Origin: Sinonovacula constricta
Lineage: Eukaryota > Mollusca > Bivalvia > Cardiida > Solecurtidae
Length of the DNA: 64,000 nucleotides
Reading direction: 5' to 3'
Assembly (NCBI GenBank): GCA_007844125.1
Contig: CM017572.1
Coordinates: 39,812,920 to 39,876,919 of the forward strand
The notes below the pieces were generated by a model, which was not told the origin of the DNA, did not search any database, and saw only the letters and a program-made list of their open reading frames with translations. The position numbers and the translations under genes were made by a program. Shown in pieces: positions 31,560 to 43,473 of this stretch. The stretch's first letter is position 1. Every line of letters starts with the position of its first letter.

Positions 31560-34548
31560 ATACTACAGCTAGCGAGACATCATACGAAAGGAAAGGAAAT
31601 ACCATTGACCCGGTGGTGTATCGACGCGCCACAAGTGAAGACAAGGCGGTTGTTCTGGCTATCAACGACAGCATATACGCTGGACTGGATTATCTACCTC
31701 ATTATTATGACCAGTTTATGACCGATAAAGACACAACGTGTTTTTTGGCCGAGATAGATGGAGAAGCAGTAAGTATACAATTTGGTTCAGTTGTGATCAT
31801 TCTGCAGTCAAAAATCGTAAGGCGATATTATATTGAGATTGAGAAGCACCGAGTCAACGAACTTTCTTTCAATGGTATGCGAATATCTTCAATACAATGT
31901 ACATGTTCATCCTTGTAACATGTCATAGTTATAAACATTACCTAAGATAAAATGTCATGTCTTGTTGAGAGGATCTGTTGCAAAAGTCCTTTACATGGAA
32001 ACGTCATTCCTTTATAACATTTGATTTATCAAAAACGAATTTATGCAACCGTGTGACAAATATTGAGTTTTCATTGGAAAATAAATGTGAACAATATCTC
32101 TTGAAAGACCTAAATTTAATACTTTTGTAATGAAAAGATTCTGTGAAGCGACTATACACGTCTGATTTTGTTTAGATAGATTTGGTCGAGGCGTTCCGCT
32201 AGCATGAAAGCATATTCTATACATTCAAAACAGTTTATAACAAGAAAGAGCTAGGATGTGAGACAAGGCGCTGAAGAGAGTATGGGTTTGAAACAAGAAG
32301 ATGACTATCTTGGGAACAAAACATTTTTACACTGTCAATTAATTACATAAACATTTGACAGTAACGAACCATAACTCTGATGGGATGTAGAGTGTTTGCT
32401 GCTTTGTTTGTTTTCCTTGTTCTCTGCTACATCTGTATTTACAGGCTGCATGGTTTACATCGGTATACCCGGTTTCTTTTGTTAAACAGTACTTCGCCAA
32501 ACAGCTGCGAAATCCTTTTAATATCAGCTACCTTTTTATAATTGCGAAATACACTGTTCTTTTCGCTGAACAGTTGCGATTTCCTGTTTATGGCAGGTAC
32601 ACTATCGTCCCAATAAAATGCATTCCATAAGAGATACTCTAAATATAAGTCGAACGTTGTTTAACATAACATACCGTAGCCAACGTGATTTTGTTAAAAC
32701 TTCATGATTCGAGATAATCGAGTTTATGCGTTAATGTCATGTCTGATTTATTATTTAAAATATCTTAAAACGATTTTAAATCTTCAGTATACTACACTAC
32801 TTCCAGTTGTGTCAAACAAAGGCCATGTTCACATATATATTTATATCGAAAAATTAAATATATTCTACCTTATTGAGCCTTTTACATTCTTCAGATTAGG
32901 CAATGTAAGTTCCAGGATTGACATCATAACGTGTTATACTTAATAACTATATGGACATTATTTTTCAATTACGTCACTACTTCCGCAATAACTTATCAAG
33001 GAAAACGTTAACGCTTGGACACGTTTATTCAAATAGATCGGTTTTCTTTTCATTGCTTGCATTTGAGAAACCCATCAGAAAGTGTGAGGTTAGATCTCTG
33101 TAAAACCGGTTTAAACACCCCAGTCGGTCTATATTGCCGACTGGCCGCTCCAATGCGGTAACTGTTGGGTTTGCTCTTTTGTTAAATGACTCATCACAGA
33201 TTTGTTCTTACTTTAACATTTGGCTTGCATGTGAATACCTCTGTCCTGTGCCTTTTCAAATTTTGGTATATGCTGCAATGCTCATAGGACTTTGTCATAT
33301 ATTCTTATTAAAAGTTTGTCAATATTCTGTTATATTTGGTCCATGAAACTGGCCTAGATATGTATGAACCAGAACGCAGCCTATGCGCTAGCGGGTTATA
33401 AAGTTAGATTATCAATACGCCGGCTTCGTTGTTACTACGCTGCATGAATTTGTCGTTTTCCAGGTCGGATTTAATGCCTATCAGCTAGTGGATGACGGTG
33501 CAACATGTGTTACACGTGCTGGCCGCGTGAAGCAAACTTGTCGAAATCGAGGTATTTTGACTAGATTGATGGACAAATGCATTACAGATTCAAAGGCATC
33601 CCGCAAAGCTTTTTCGGTGACAAACGACACACTAAGAACAAGGACATCAGTGCAAGACAACAATTGTTCACTTCTTACTAAGGTAAGATAATCCAAGTGA
33701 TAACATCGGTTAAATATGTAAATTTATCATCCATTGATTACGTGTTTGATGATGAAAATGACCATAACTTCTAGCTCAGATTATTGCATTTTCTATTTGA
33801 TTATTTGTCTAGTCGTTTGAAGAACAACCGAATCAAAATAAGGATAAAAGCATTTTTCGTGCAACTTTAAGCGTCATTTTACGCTTTCTTCTCAAGTTGT
33901 TTGAGAGTGAAAACAGCTTCATTTATTTTACTGCTGTGATGCACGTATGACATGGTCAGATGACATTTCTGAAAGTTTTACAGTTAACCATTGTATGTTT
34001 TTCAGCAAACAATGCTAATGTCAGCAGAGACGATGGACCTACGCTTCCCTAGCGAGACCGGCTTATCAGTAGAAGAAGCTTCAACCGTACATCTTACAGA
34101 ACTATTTTCTTCAGCAAGCTTTTGTGAACGCTTCTTTCCGCAACAGAGGATTGTTTTGAACTTTGTACCTTTCCGACTGACGGCTACCAATATTCCTCTA
34201 TTTCAAAACATCGGTGGGGATTCAAGACTTTTGTCGAACATTAATGTTTCGTCTGACAGTGGTCTTCTGACATCCTGGTCATACTTTATTAAGAATAATA
34301 CCATTGTTGTAACAACAGATGTATACGGAAGTGATGTCACATCACTTGGTTCACATGTGAAGTCATTTCTTGCAGGTGTCAGTTTAGAAAATGTCAATTT
34401 GCTAGTTATAATGCTGTGTTTTGAAATGGCTCTTGATCCGAAAATGTTAGAGATACAGTTTGCCAAGTTTAACTTAATACGTAAGCCATGGGTTGAAGAA
34501 CCTGGGCTGGACATAACCAGCTATACAGTATTTGAAAATTCGACTTGA
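31560..34548 (+). CDS. GNAT N-acetyltransferase, NAT16 / histidine N-acetyltransferase-like (5' end missing)
   Basis: Three exons join in phase: 31560-31768 (acceptor TTCTTGCAG; 2 nt then 69 codons), 33464-33682 (73 codons), 34006-34548 (180 codons and stop TGA), 322 residues in all. The first exon carries YRRATSEDKAVVLAI...IYAGLDYLPHYY, the N-terminal GNAT strand plus the GLDYLP signature I associate with vertebrate NAT16 and fish histidine N-acetyltransferase. The second carries VGFNAYQLVDDG and RVKQTCRNRGILTRLM, where the RNRG-I stretch is the acetyl-CoA-binding motif A. The long C-terminal domain also matches the two-domain layout of that family. The amine substrate cannot be told from sequence. 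At least one upstream exon is needed, because the first exon starts inside a codon and has no in-frame ATG before YRRATS. The frame runs on past 31768 as open sequence, but the GTAAGT donor and the following exons show it is intronic. Confidence 0.78.
33150..33345 (+). repeat. dispersed repeat, family C
   Basis: GGGTTTGCTCTTTTGTTAAA, TGACTCATCACAGATTTG and CATAGGACTTTGTCATAT landmarks are shared with 21055-21190, 35395-35745 and 47925-48055. It sits in the second intron of the acetyltransferase gene. Confidence 0.6.
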
Positions 34549-34960
34549 AAAGTACCTACGTATTACAAACGCCATACCTTTTTGACTAAACATTAAACCT
34601 AATCTTTAAATTAGCTGTATGCAAAAGGGAAAAGGTTGCAACATATGCAAAGACCAAGACGATGTTGATTTCAGATTTATATTAACTTCACCCAGTAGAA
34701 GCATAGGAGATGGGGCGACAGGAGTGTCTGCCACCGTTTAACAATTATTCTTGTTGTATTAATTTTTAAATCTCATTTTTTCGGACGTATACTTAATTGT
34801 TGTAATGCAAAATATCTATTGAAATAATCAGAACTGCTCTAAATGGCAGGAAACTAATGCTATGTACTGTAGAGAGGTGCAAAATTGGCCAAACCCTAGC
34901 TGATGACAAGCGACTTATTTATTTGTAACATGTCCACTCTTAGACTTGTGTATCCGCATC

Positions 34961-34966
34961 AATAAA
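34961..34966 (+). terminator. polyadenylation signal of the NAT16-like gene
   Basis: AATAAA 413 bases after the stop codon, the first canonical signal in the 3' flank. Confidence 0.5.
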
Positions 34967-35394
34967 ATATAAAACCTTCCGCCATTACCCTCGTTCACCA
35001 GAAATAAGCGGGTAAAAATGTGCGTTTTCTCAAGAACAAACGAAATGTTACACAATTCAATACTTTATGTACTTTTACAACAACACATCTGATAACAAAT
35101 CACCAATATGATACAATGTTCAAATACAGATGATCAAAATTACAGCATGCTTTCTTTAACTGCTTACATTTTAATCCCTTTTTAACAACAATATTCTCCA
35201 AACTTTAGAGACTTTTTAGTAGTCCATTAAATCAAATATTAATATTTAGATAAATTCACAACTTCTGACGATTTTAAACTAGCTTTATGTCAAATAATGA
35301 TACATAATGATTAATTAATTAATAATTTATTGTTATGCCCCAAACATGGACAATAAAGAATAGTTATAAGATGGTTTTTAAATGAGCTTTTAAC

Positions 35395-35745
35395 ATGAAA
35401 AGTCAACTTTTGCCGACTGACCGTACCAAGTTGGATTTTTCTCAATGTAATTTAATGTTTTGTTGTAACTTTTACATTTGACTGGCATGAGAATTACTTG
35501 TGCCGTATTAAATGTGTCGGGTTTGCTGTTTTTGTTAAATGACTCATTACAGATTTGTTCTTACTTATACATTTGGCTGGTATGAGAATACCTTTGTCCT
35601 GTTCCTTATCAAATTTGTCGGGTTTGCTGTTTTTGTTAAATGACTCATCACAGATTTGTTCTTACTTTTACATTTGTCTGGCATGTGAATACCATTGTCC
35701 TGTGCCGTATCAAATTTTAATATATGTTGACTTTTTCTTATGATT
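35395..35745 (+). repeat. family C repeat with internal 105-bp-scale duplication
   Basis: The core GGGTTTGCTGTTTTTGTTAAATGACTCAT(C/T)ACAGATTTG appears twice in a row (about 35519 and 35622), each followed by CTTAC...ACATTTG.CTGG. A third, partial piece is at 35475. The open frame 35555-35743 spans these and is not a gene. Confidence 0.65.
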
Positions 35746-36790
35746 GTAGGATATTGTGTCACCAGTATTTCGTATAATTATATACAGGAATTTATAATAA
35801 GTCTAATATTTGTTTATTTAATATTTTGTTCTCATCGTCATAAAGAAAAAAACCCCGCTAGATTCTGTTTATATTTTAAATGTAAACTTGTTTTTTACAC
35901 GTAAAACACTAGCGCTTCGGGATTAATTAGATCACAGGGGGCATGCATGATGCAAGGTCAGCAAAATGTGATTCAGCCTTATTTATCAATTTTTATTTTC
36001 TGTTCACTCTGACTTAGGGTTTTAAGGCACTGTACCAAATGTCAAAAATGCAACAACAACCGCAAATACCTAAAAAGAAAATGTATTTTAATTCAACAGC
36101 CACACACTTTTAAATGACACGCTTACTTGTTTGACTCATCTAATGCCCGACAACAATCTATGTGTGAAGATAGTTATTAAATAAACCGCTAACAACATTG
36201 TAAACAAAACGTGAACATTTGACAAAAAATAATTTTGACCTTCATTAGTGGTATTTTGATATGCGCTAGATATGTAACTGTCCTTTGAACGGTACATGTA
36301 GGTCTGCGTGACCGGCGTGAAAATGGTCGAATCACGATCACGATCGAACATAAACGAAAGTTTCAGGTAGTGTCCACCGAGCACCTGTAAAATCGATTTG
36401 TATGACACATTTTTTAGCGGCTAACGGTCGTTCAGTCAGCTTCTATGTTATACAAATGTGAAGTTTTAGTTCATAAGATTTAAATTTAGGCAACTATAAA
36501 GTAGCATTACTCGTGTCATTTAGGAAGGTACAATTTTTTCATCAAATTCTGCGAATGCCCATTTAATTTTAAATTATTTTACTTTCAAGATATCTTGCTA
36601 GAAATAACAAAGACTTATAGGTGTAAATTTAAACTTTATATAAGATCTTATAAACACCAAATTTCAAGCTAAAATATTTATATTGATTTATTCTGTTGTT
36701 TTCTGATATAATCACCAGGTCTGCATGCATTGTATATCTTGTTTATGTGACGACGAGGTCTTATTCTAAAGTCTTAATATAAACATATGT
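35746..36790. other. intergenic region, one doubtful minus-strand frame
   Basis: A 90-residue minus-strand frame at 36136-36408 contains LGGHYLKLSFMFDRDRDSTI and a hydrophobic stretch near its end. I recognise no family and see no splice partner. Otherwise AT-rich and featureless. Confidence 0.35.
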
Positions 36791-36806
36791 TCCGTTTTGT
36801 CAAACC

Positions 36807-36872
36807 AGCCGCAATAGCTCAAGTGGTAAACTGTCGGTAACCACCTTTAAAATGACGGTCCTGAATTTTCGA
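36807..36872 (+). repeat. tRNA-derived SINE head fragment, family A
   Basis: CCGCAATAGCTCAAGTGGTA matches the A-box region of the SINEs at 53158 and 54120. It breaks off after about 60 bases. Confidence 0.65.
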
Positions 36873-37017
36873 CATATATAATGCATAACAATTATTTAAA
36901 TAAAAATATTTAAAAAAAAACACATGCGTTTACATAAACAAAGAAAACAGTTTAACAATATTAAGTTTAACCCCCACCCCCACTCCAATAAAGTTATCTT
37001 GTAACATCTATTTTTAT

Positions 37018-37180
37018 TGACCGGCCTTAATAGCTCAAGTTGTAGAGCGTCGGCTTGCGGCTCGGGAGGTCGCGGGTTCAAACCCCGGCCGGGTCAAACC
37101 AAAGACTTAAAAGAAGGTAGTAGTGGCTTCCTGCCAAACGGTCGGGGCTAAGGGAACAGCATTACGCTGTTAGCTACCAC
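37018..37180 (+). repeat. tRNA-derived SINE, family A
   Basis: The head has AATAGCTCAAGTTGTAGAGC (A box) and CGCGGGTTCAAACCCCGGCC (B box and T arm), with a closing GACCGGC.../...GGCCGGGTC acceptor-like pairing. The body GTCAAACCAAAGACTT...GTAGTAGTGGCTTCC...CGGGGCTAAGGGAACAGC matches copies at 53158 and 54120. It is cut at 37180 by an hAT-like element. Confidence 0.85.
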
Positions 37181-37433
37181 CAGGGGTGAATCCGGGGTGG
37201 ATTCATCCCTCCCCTCACGAACTAGGTAAAAGAGTAGCGTTGTGAAAACACATACATGTAAGCTGAAAATACTAAGCTTTTAAAGTAAATTTTCCGTTGA
37301 CTGTTTAGGTCGAAGTTAGGGTCTCTTGCTGTGTGTATGTACATGTATTTATCTAATATTTACTGCGATAAAGTTAAATAGATCTTGATTCATAACCCCC
37401 ACCCACCACCAAAATTGTCGGGATCCGCCCCTG
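37181..37433. mobile_element. hAT-like MITE
   Basis: The left end CAGGGGTGAATCCGGGG and right end GGATCCGCCCCTG (reversed CAGGGGCGGATCC) fit hAT-type termini. Internal landmarks TACTAAGCTTTTAAAG, CGAAGTTAGGGTC and AAATAGATCTTGATTCATA recur at 42216-42426 and 52008-52252. The flanking 8-mers GCTACCAC and GCTGTCAT match only partly. Confidence 0.65.
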
Positions 37434-38523
37434 GCTGTCATGCTGCCTTTCTGGAAAGATATAGTACTTGCTTCACTCGACGTGGCAAAGAGGAATAAAG
37501 TATGATGCTCCTTCAAGTCATCTATGTTTGTACATACAATGCATGATAATTTTATGTTGTTCAAATGTAACCAGATATTTACTTTTGAACTACGATCTGG
37601 GGTTTGTGAGGGCCAAAATAAAATGGGCATGTTATTGTCATCCTTCCAAGACGCAGCTGCACGTGATTCATGTGCTGGTGCATTGTCTTTTTGAAAGATT
37701 CCAGATATTTCACCAAATTGTTTTACAACAGAAGGACACAAATATTGGTAAAGTGTTTCAAAATATTATAGTTTCTTTCAAAAAACGCTCACACTCAAAT
37801 TTTCGGGAAATTGCTTTTCTCGAGAGTTAAACACAAACAATTAAAAATATAATTACTACAGTTCCCGATGGAACAATGTACAACATTGTGTTTCAAAATA
37901 CTTTTGAGTGTTCATACTTCCATCTATTAAAGCTAACATCGCCACATCTGTGTAGCGTATATACAACCCCAGACCAACAACTTAAAGTTCTTAGCCTGGG
38001 TGCCCGACACATAACCCAGACACTCAGGATGCCACTTGCCACTTGCTTTTCTCCAAACATTCAGTTGACCATCAGGCTGCAACCTGGTTATCATCTCGTC
38101 ACGAAAATAACATTTTTAACGATCAGCTGTCCTTGATAATTTTGTTCTGCGCCAAAATACTCTCCTTCTCTTATTAACATCCGAAATTTGTACCTGCTTT
38201 CTAAATAAACATCGTTTAAATCCAAACAAACGCAAATCTATCTGTACTGTCCATTTGGAACATTGTTTAATATGACACTGTTAAAATGTGCAGAAATTTC
38301 ACATAGGGATAGTCCGATTTTAAATCCGCGAAAGTCTTCGTAGGCCATGGGTAGTCACAATTGTCGGACGTCCACTTCGTTGTTTTCCATTGACCCATTT
38401 GCCGAATACTGCCCCCAAAACATTGATAGTAGATTTACTTCATCCTAAGACACGGCAAAATTCAGACGCTCGGTAGCCATCCTCATTCATTAATATGACA
38501 AAATACTTTTCGTCATTTGACAT
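37434..38523 (-). pseudogene. Tc1/mariner transposase pseudogene
   Basis: Minus-strand reading from ATG 38523 gives MSNDEKYFVILMNEDGYRAS, a helix-turn-helix start with a TGA stop in it, then KWVNGKQRSGRPTIVTT (the GRP linker). The middle, near 38170-37980, has GEYFGAEQN and WHPECLGYVSGT-like pieces. The C-terminal part, near 37720-37560, has IFQKDNAPAHESRAA and ILFWPSQTPDRSSKVNIW, the DNAPAH and WP(S)Q(S/T)PD blocks that carry two of the DDE/D residues. Stops and frameshifts make it dead. hAT-like MITE fragments lie on both sides. Confidence 0.85.
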
Positions 38524-38664
38524 CTGTTTACCGTGATAAAGTTGAAGGAATCTTGATTCATACCCCCGCCCCCGCTCCCTCTCCCAATATACCTATTATT
38601 TACTGCGATAAAGTTGAATAGATCTTGATTCATACCCCCCCCTTTCCATCCATGGATCCGCCCC
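38520..38664. mobile_element. hAT-like MITE fragments
   Basis: Two partial, adjacent copies of the CTTGATTCATACCCCC end of the hAT-like family, the second closing with GGATCCGCCCCT. They border the Tc1 pseudogene. Confidence 0.55.
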
Positions 38665-38667
38665 TTG

Positions 38668-41600
38668 GGGCAGTGGTTCTACCCAGACATTTATCCTCCA
38701 CCAAATATTTGGACTTCACTATAATTATCATAGCTGGTTCCTGCAATTTATTTCAACAGCGAAACAAACATGCTGGTTATTGTTGTTTTTTTTTTAAGAC
38801 AACAAGTACTACCGAGGTTAATCAATTTATTCTTTATAAATAACTGTTTTATTTATTTATTTATTTTTTATTTTATTTTTAGTGAAACTTAGCATGTCTT
38901 CCTGTTGATAATACAGGTCACCTGGTATGATTAACTTCAAGAATTCGGTTACACGGTTTGCTTTGGAGCTCCGATGGGGGAAACAAAATGTCAACGTTCA
39001 TACTGTGTTCAGTTTAAGCACAGATTTATTTACTTCTACTGGGTGTCCAGCACACAATATCAACAATCTTTTCAAGCAACAATCTTTTCAAGCAACAACC
39101 TTTTCAAGCAACAATATTTTCAATTCAACAGGATTTTTGTCAAGCATTAGAAATCCAACCAATACATAAATATTAAGTTCACAATATAAAACAAAAACCT
39201 TCTTACTCCTTACATGAGATCGTTATTCCCTTCTTTCTATTTTTCAACTGGCATCAGCTGGAATTATATTCTGTCGGGAGCTCAACCGTTTGTAATACAT
39301 TCAGGAAATCACAGTTAACATTTAGCTTATCATTTTACCATCATGTCAATTAACTCTTAATGTCCCGGTATTGACAGACTTTAAATAATCAATATGCCTA
39401 TTATCTTTACAACTTTTCTTTACCTTGCAGTATAAAATTACATCAGTCTGCTAAAGGGCAGAGGTGACCCTTATACGAAAATATCTTTAAACATCTAGGT
39501 ATCTAGCTGGCTAATTGTTGTACTAATAACTAATTATGCAACTAAGTCATTTATCCTTATGCAAAATATGCTTAAATTATATCAATTTAATCTGATGCAG
39601 TGTTCACAAAATATGCATGTACTCTGATGTATTTGATGACAATATGTTCTGTAAGCCAAATAAATTGCAAGTCTTGATCACTGTTAACAAGTGTTTGTTA
39701 GTTTTGAGACCACAATAATATTGATTTACTTCTGAAAGGATTGAGATGTGGAAACAGTTTTTCCGTTTGTTGTCTTTTGTCTCATTTATAAAATGAGGTT
39801 TATCTCCACTTGTTAACTTAGCATTACATGCAATGGACAATATAACTTTTATATTTTGTACTATATATTTATATATATTATATATTTTTTAGTTTTCAAA
39901 AAGTTTATTGTGGTCTTTTAAAGCATTAGTAAACATAAATCATAAAATGACCCAAGCTGTGGTTTGGGAATAGTTTTTTGGAGCTTTTACATTTTTTTAA
40001 TTAAAGAGATTTATCTCTGGTTCTAAACCCAGCTTGATACATTTCTGTTCAATAACATTCGCTTAATACTGTTTGTTGATTCTATCTCCTGTCTTGAACT
40101 TTTTTTTCAAAATCCAACTTTAAATACTCCTGAAATAGTATTTTAAAGGTGACCAGTCATTTGCTGGAACTGTTTCAGATCTCAAACAAAAACCAATGTC
40201 TTATTTCAAGCATGCTAAAACTGGACTTGGTCAGGCTTAGACAAATGTTCTTTTCTGGTGTGATGTGTATGGAAAGGGCATAGGATGGAGTAATGATGCA
40301 CATGCACAGCTATCAGTGAATGGCATATGACATGAACTTTTTATGAGGCCATAATGGGGGGTGGTTCTCTTGCAATGTGGGAAATTTGCTATTTTAATTT
40401 AAACAAAGAAGAAAGTTGTTTCTAAGTAGGGATAGTTCTAACCTCATTTTAAAATAATATTGAACCTTTAAACTGGGAGTCTCTCTCCAAAAGTGGGAGA
40501 GTTCACATGTATGCTTTAAAAATAGAATTATTTTCAATTCAGAAAAAAAACGTTGTTTTTAAATGAAGGTAAAATATTATAATTACTTGCAGAAATTAAA
40601 ATAGAATCTGTTTCGCCTTGAATTGTATAAAAAAAAGAAATAAAATCTATAGTTAGATGGTTCTTTCGTCCCATCAGTCATATATACATGTATTATTTTG
40701 TCAGCACCACAATGTTGTTCCATCAACCATGTACATCATTCTGTCAGCACCACAGTATAACTTATGAAATCTTGTAACTAGAATTGCAATGTGGTACATT
40801 GGTGAAAATGAAATTGTCTCCCTTGTTAGATAATATCTCAGTTACTCCAAGTAGTTGGTAGGTAAATTTAGTTGGAATTCTTGGATTTTATCGCTTGGAC
40901 TCAACCAATCTTTATCATAACAACAGGTATGGAAAACTTTGTTTGAAGGCAGTTTGAACCATTGGGAAGGGGATTACAGGATACTTGGGTATATACTGAG
41001 GCATTCTTAAAGATTCACCATCACAGATCCTGTTGAAAACTTTAAAGTTTGACATTTTTGACCAAAAATACATTTTAATTATAATTTATATTCTTATATG
41101 AAATAAATATAAACAAATCATTCAGTTAATGCAACCAGATTTGAAACTAAGAAAAAAAGTGATAGCCGTTATTTTTTCCATTTATCTGAAAAAGACCCTA
41201 ATATCAATTTGTAAATAAAACAATACATGCATCATATGTATGACATGCTTTATGCAACAAGGTTCTCAATACTCAGATATGCCCGAAATAAAATGGAGTA
41301 TCTGAAACGAAATGAAAAAAAAGAGATTATTATAACCTTCTAAAATCTAACAAACAATACTAAGAACATATTATTTTAGTATTTTGAAGTATTTTCTTCC
41401 TAGTAGAACAAGTGGTCTTACTTGTACCCCAGCAACAGCTTTTATGTGACAATAGTAGTTAAACAAGAAGAACATTGATGCAAAGCATTAAAGATGACGC
41501 AAAAGTATGTATTGTACCAGTAAGATAAATATGGCAAAAATAAAAAGAAACATAAATGTATAGGAAGAAGGTTTAATTGCACATAAGCAGAATATAATCG

Positions 41601-42207
41601 AAAGTAAAAAAAATATATTTGACCATCATTATCTGACGACATTTTTTTGTTGTTGTTGTTTTTTCGTCCTGACAATCACGACAGTTTTTGATGTGACATT
41701 GGATTTTAAGTCATTTTTAGATTATTGCTTGATGATGACCCGTATTTCTGATTACCTCTTAGATCCTATCTGTAAACATCCTGGTCACATAACTCTTTAA
41801 AGGCAATCAGCAAACGTGATCACAGTAGACTCCGCGCTTCAGCGCGTCGTCAATAACAGTTCAGCCTACTACGACAAGTAAGTTTATGAACAAAAAAAAG
41901 TATTGATGCAAAGCCTCAAAGAGCGTTCAATTTACATGTATGTTGTAAAAAAGACAATAAGTAATTCGTGTCAAAATCGGTACGTTATATACCTGGTAAG
42001 AAGTTAAAGTGACACAAATCTGCAACATATTATAGCCCCATCTCGGTCATTTCTGCGAAATAGACGTGTCTAGATGCTGCCGAGGAGTTACATGAAGACA
42101 TAAAGGGTGCCGTGCTTTGGAAGTCTTGCAGCCATTTAAGAGAATTTAGTATTGACTTTACAAAGTTGTTTTTACATATATCTACCTGTACACAGTGAAA
42201 TGCTCAA
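38668..42207. other. intergenic region, no gene recognised
   Basis: Holds a family F fragment (38668-38705) and a 16-bp tandem repeat of CAACAATCTTTTCAAG, about four copies, at 39058-39125. Near 40807 there is a GAAATTGTCTCCCTTGTTAG repeat also seen at about 12567 and 18066. The remainder is AT-rich. Open frames at 39604 and 41442 (minus) show no recognisable motif. Confidence 0.5.
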
Positions 42208-42215
42208 ATGTTGAC

Positions 42216-42426
42216 CAGGGATGGATCTTTGTATAAGAGTTGTGAAAACAATTATATGTAAGCTTAAGAATACTAAGCTTTTGAAGAAAATTTTGTCTGT
42301 TGACTGCTAAGTTCGAAGTGAGGGTCGCTTAATGTGCATATATTTTTATTATTTACTCATAAAGTTAAATAAATCTAGATTCATACACCCCGCCCCCCCC
42401 CTCACAAAATTCTGGATCCGCCTCTG
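42216..42426. mobile_element. hAT-like MITE with 8-bp target duplication (211 bp)
   Basis: The left end CAGGGATGGATC and right end GGATCCGCCTCTG are imperfect inverted repeats. The flanks are ATGTTGAC (42208-42215) and ATGTTGGC (42427-42434), an 8-bp duplication with one mismatch, as expected of hAT elements. No coding capacity. Related copies lie at 37181-37433 and 52008-52252. Confidence 0.8.
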
Positions 42427-42818
42427 ATGTTGGCATTGAAATTGTACATGTATACTGATTATTCAGAATGTATTTTCAACTTCCATGTTGCTTTTGCTAA
42501 AAAAATGTATGCTGTGTGTTTTTTAAGGCTAACACATACATAAAATGTGTTTGTAGCAAGTTAAGCGAATTATTAAAATATTTCCATTAGACATTCGTCA
42601 ACCACCATGTACACTTGAAGGAAAACTGAAGACAACATGCAATGAATAAAGATAAACCAGGAAAATGCACGGAAAACTGTCACACGCTTTATGTTAATGC
42701 TGTAACATATCGCGTCATTTTGGACAGTTTTCTGGTTAAAGTTGTCCGATTTGCCTGCGGCAATGTATACCCGGAAATGATCGCCGTGTTTGTGTGAATC
42801 GAGCTTCTTCCGGTTGGG

Positions 42819-42826
42819 TATAAAAG
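42819..42826 (+). promoter_or_regulatory. TATA box of the small secreted-peptide gene
   Basis: TATAAAAG lies in a GGGTATAAAAGGC context. Transcription is expected to start about 30 bases on, near 42850, giving a non-coding first exon of about 30 bases that ends at the GTAAGT donor at 42879. A clear TATA box suggests strong, tissue-restricted or inducible expression. Confidence 0.75.
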
Positions 42827-43473
42827 GCTAACTGAGTTTCAGAATCGTCACATCGTCTCTTGGCTTGTCAAGCAACAAGTAAGTAACACATTTATTTACG
42901 CATCATATATTAAAACATTTCTAATAAAATAATCTATTTAATCGTTTGCAAGTATTTGTAGCTGCAAAATTAATCAGCCTTGATTGCAAAATGTTCTTCA
43001 TGCATTTGTATCTTTTAAATAATATAAATGGTAAACAATAAACGCTCACTTAAGCCTTTTATTTTTATTTTAAGTTCATGATTTTGAAAATTCAATTATT
43101 TTTTTATCTTTGAAGCAGTTTTAAATAGTCATGTATGGTCAGCATGTAATTGAAGATCAAAGACTAAATCAGTCTACAAATAAATCCTTGGTTTGCACAT
43201 TCTAAAAAAAATGATTACCGTGTATCCTTTGCAAAGTCGTAAAATGACATTGGCATTAGCAAAGGGGTAAACCGTTGTAGTATTAACTAGATGTCGACAT
43301 TGCAGTAATGATTCCATTCAAATGGATGCTCAAATTTTCATGTGCATGTGAAAACCTGCAATATTAAAATATGTTATAAACGTAATATGTGATAACACTG
43401 ATAAGATCTTACCTTATCAAATATTTATCATTATTTATCAATTAGATTATTTACATTTGTAGCCTCAATCATC

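Noticed and set aside
31613..31918. 101-residue single-exon protein starting at GTG 31613
   Set aside because: The start is not ATG, and the last 50 residues are intron: a GTAAGT donor at 31769 and in-phase downstream exons explain the sequence better.
36136..36408. 90-residue minus-strand membrane protein
   Set aside because: One hydrophobic stretch only, no family recognised, no supporting exon signals. Kept as a note in the region entry.
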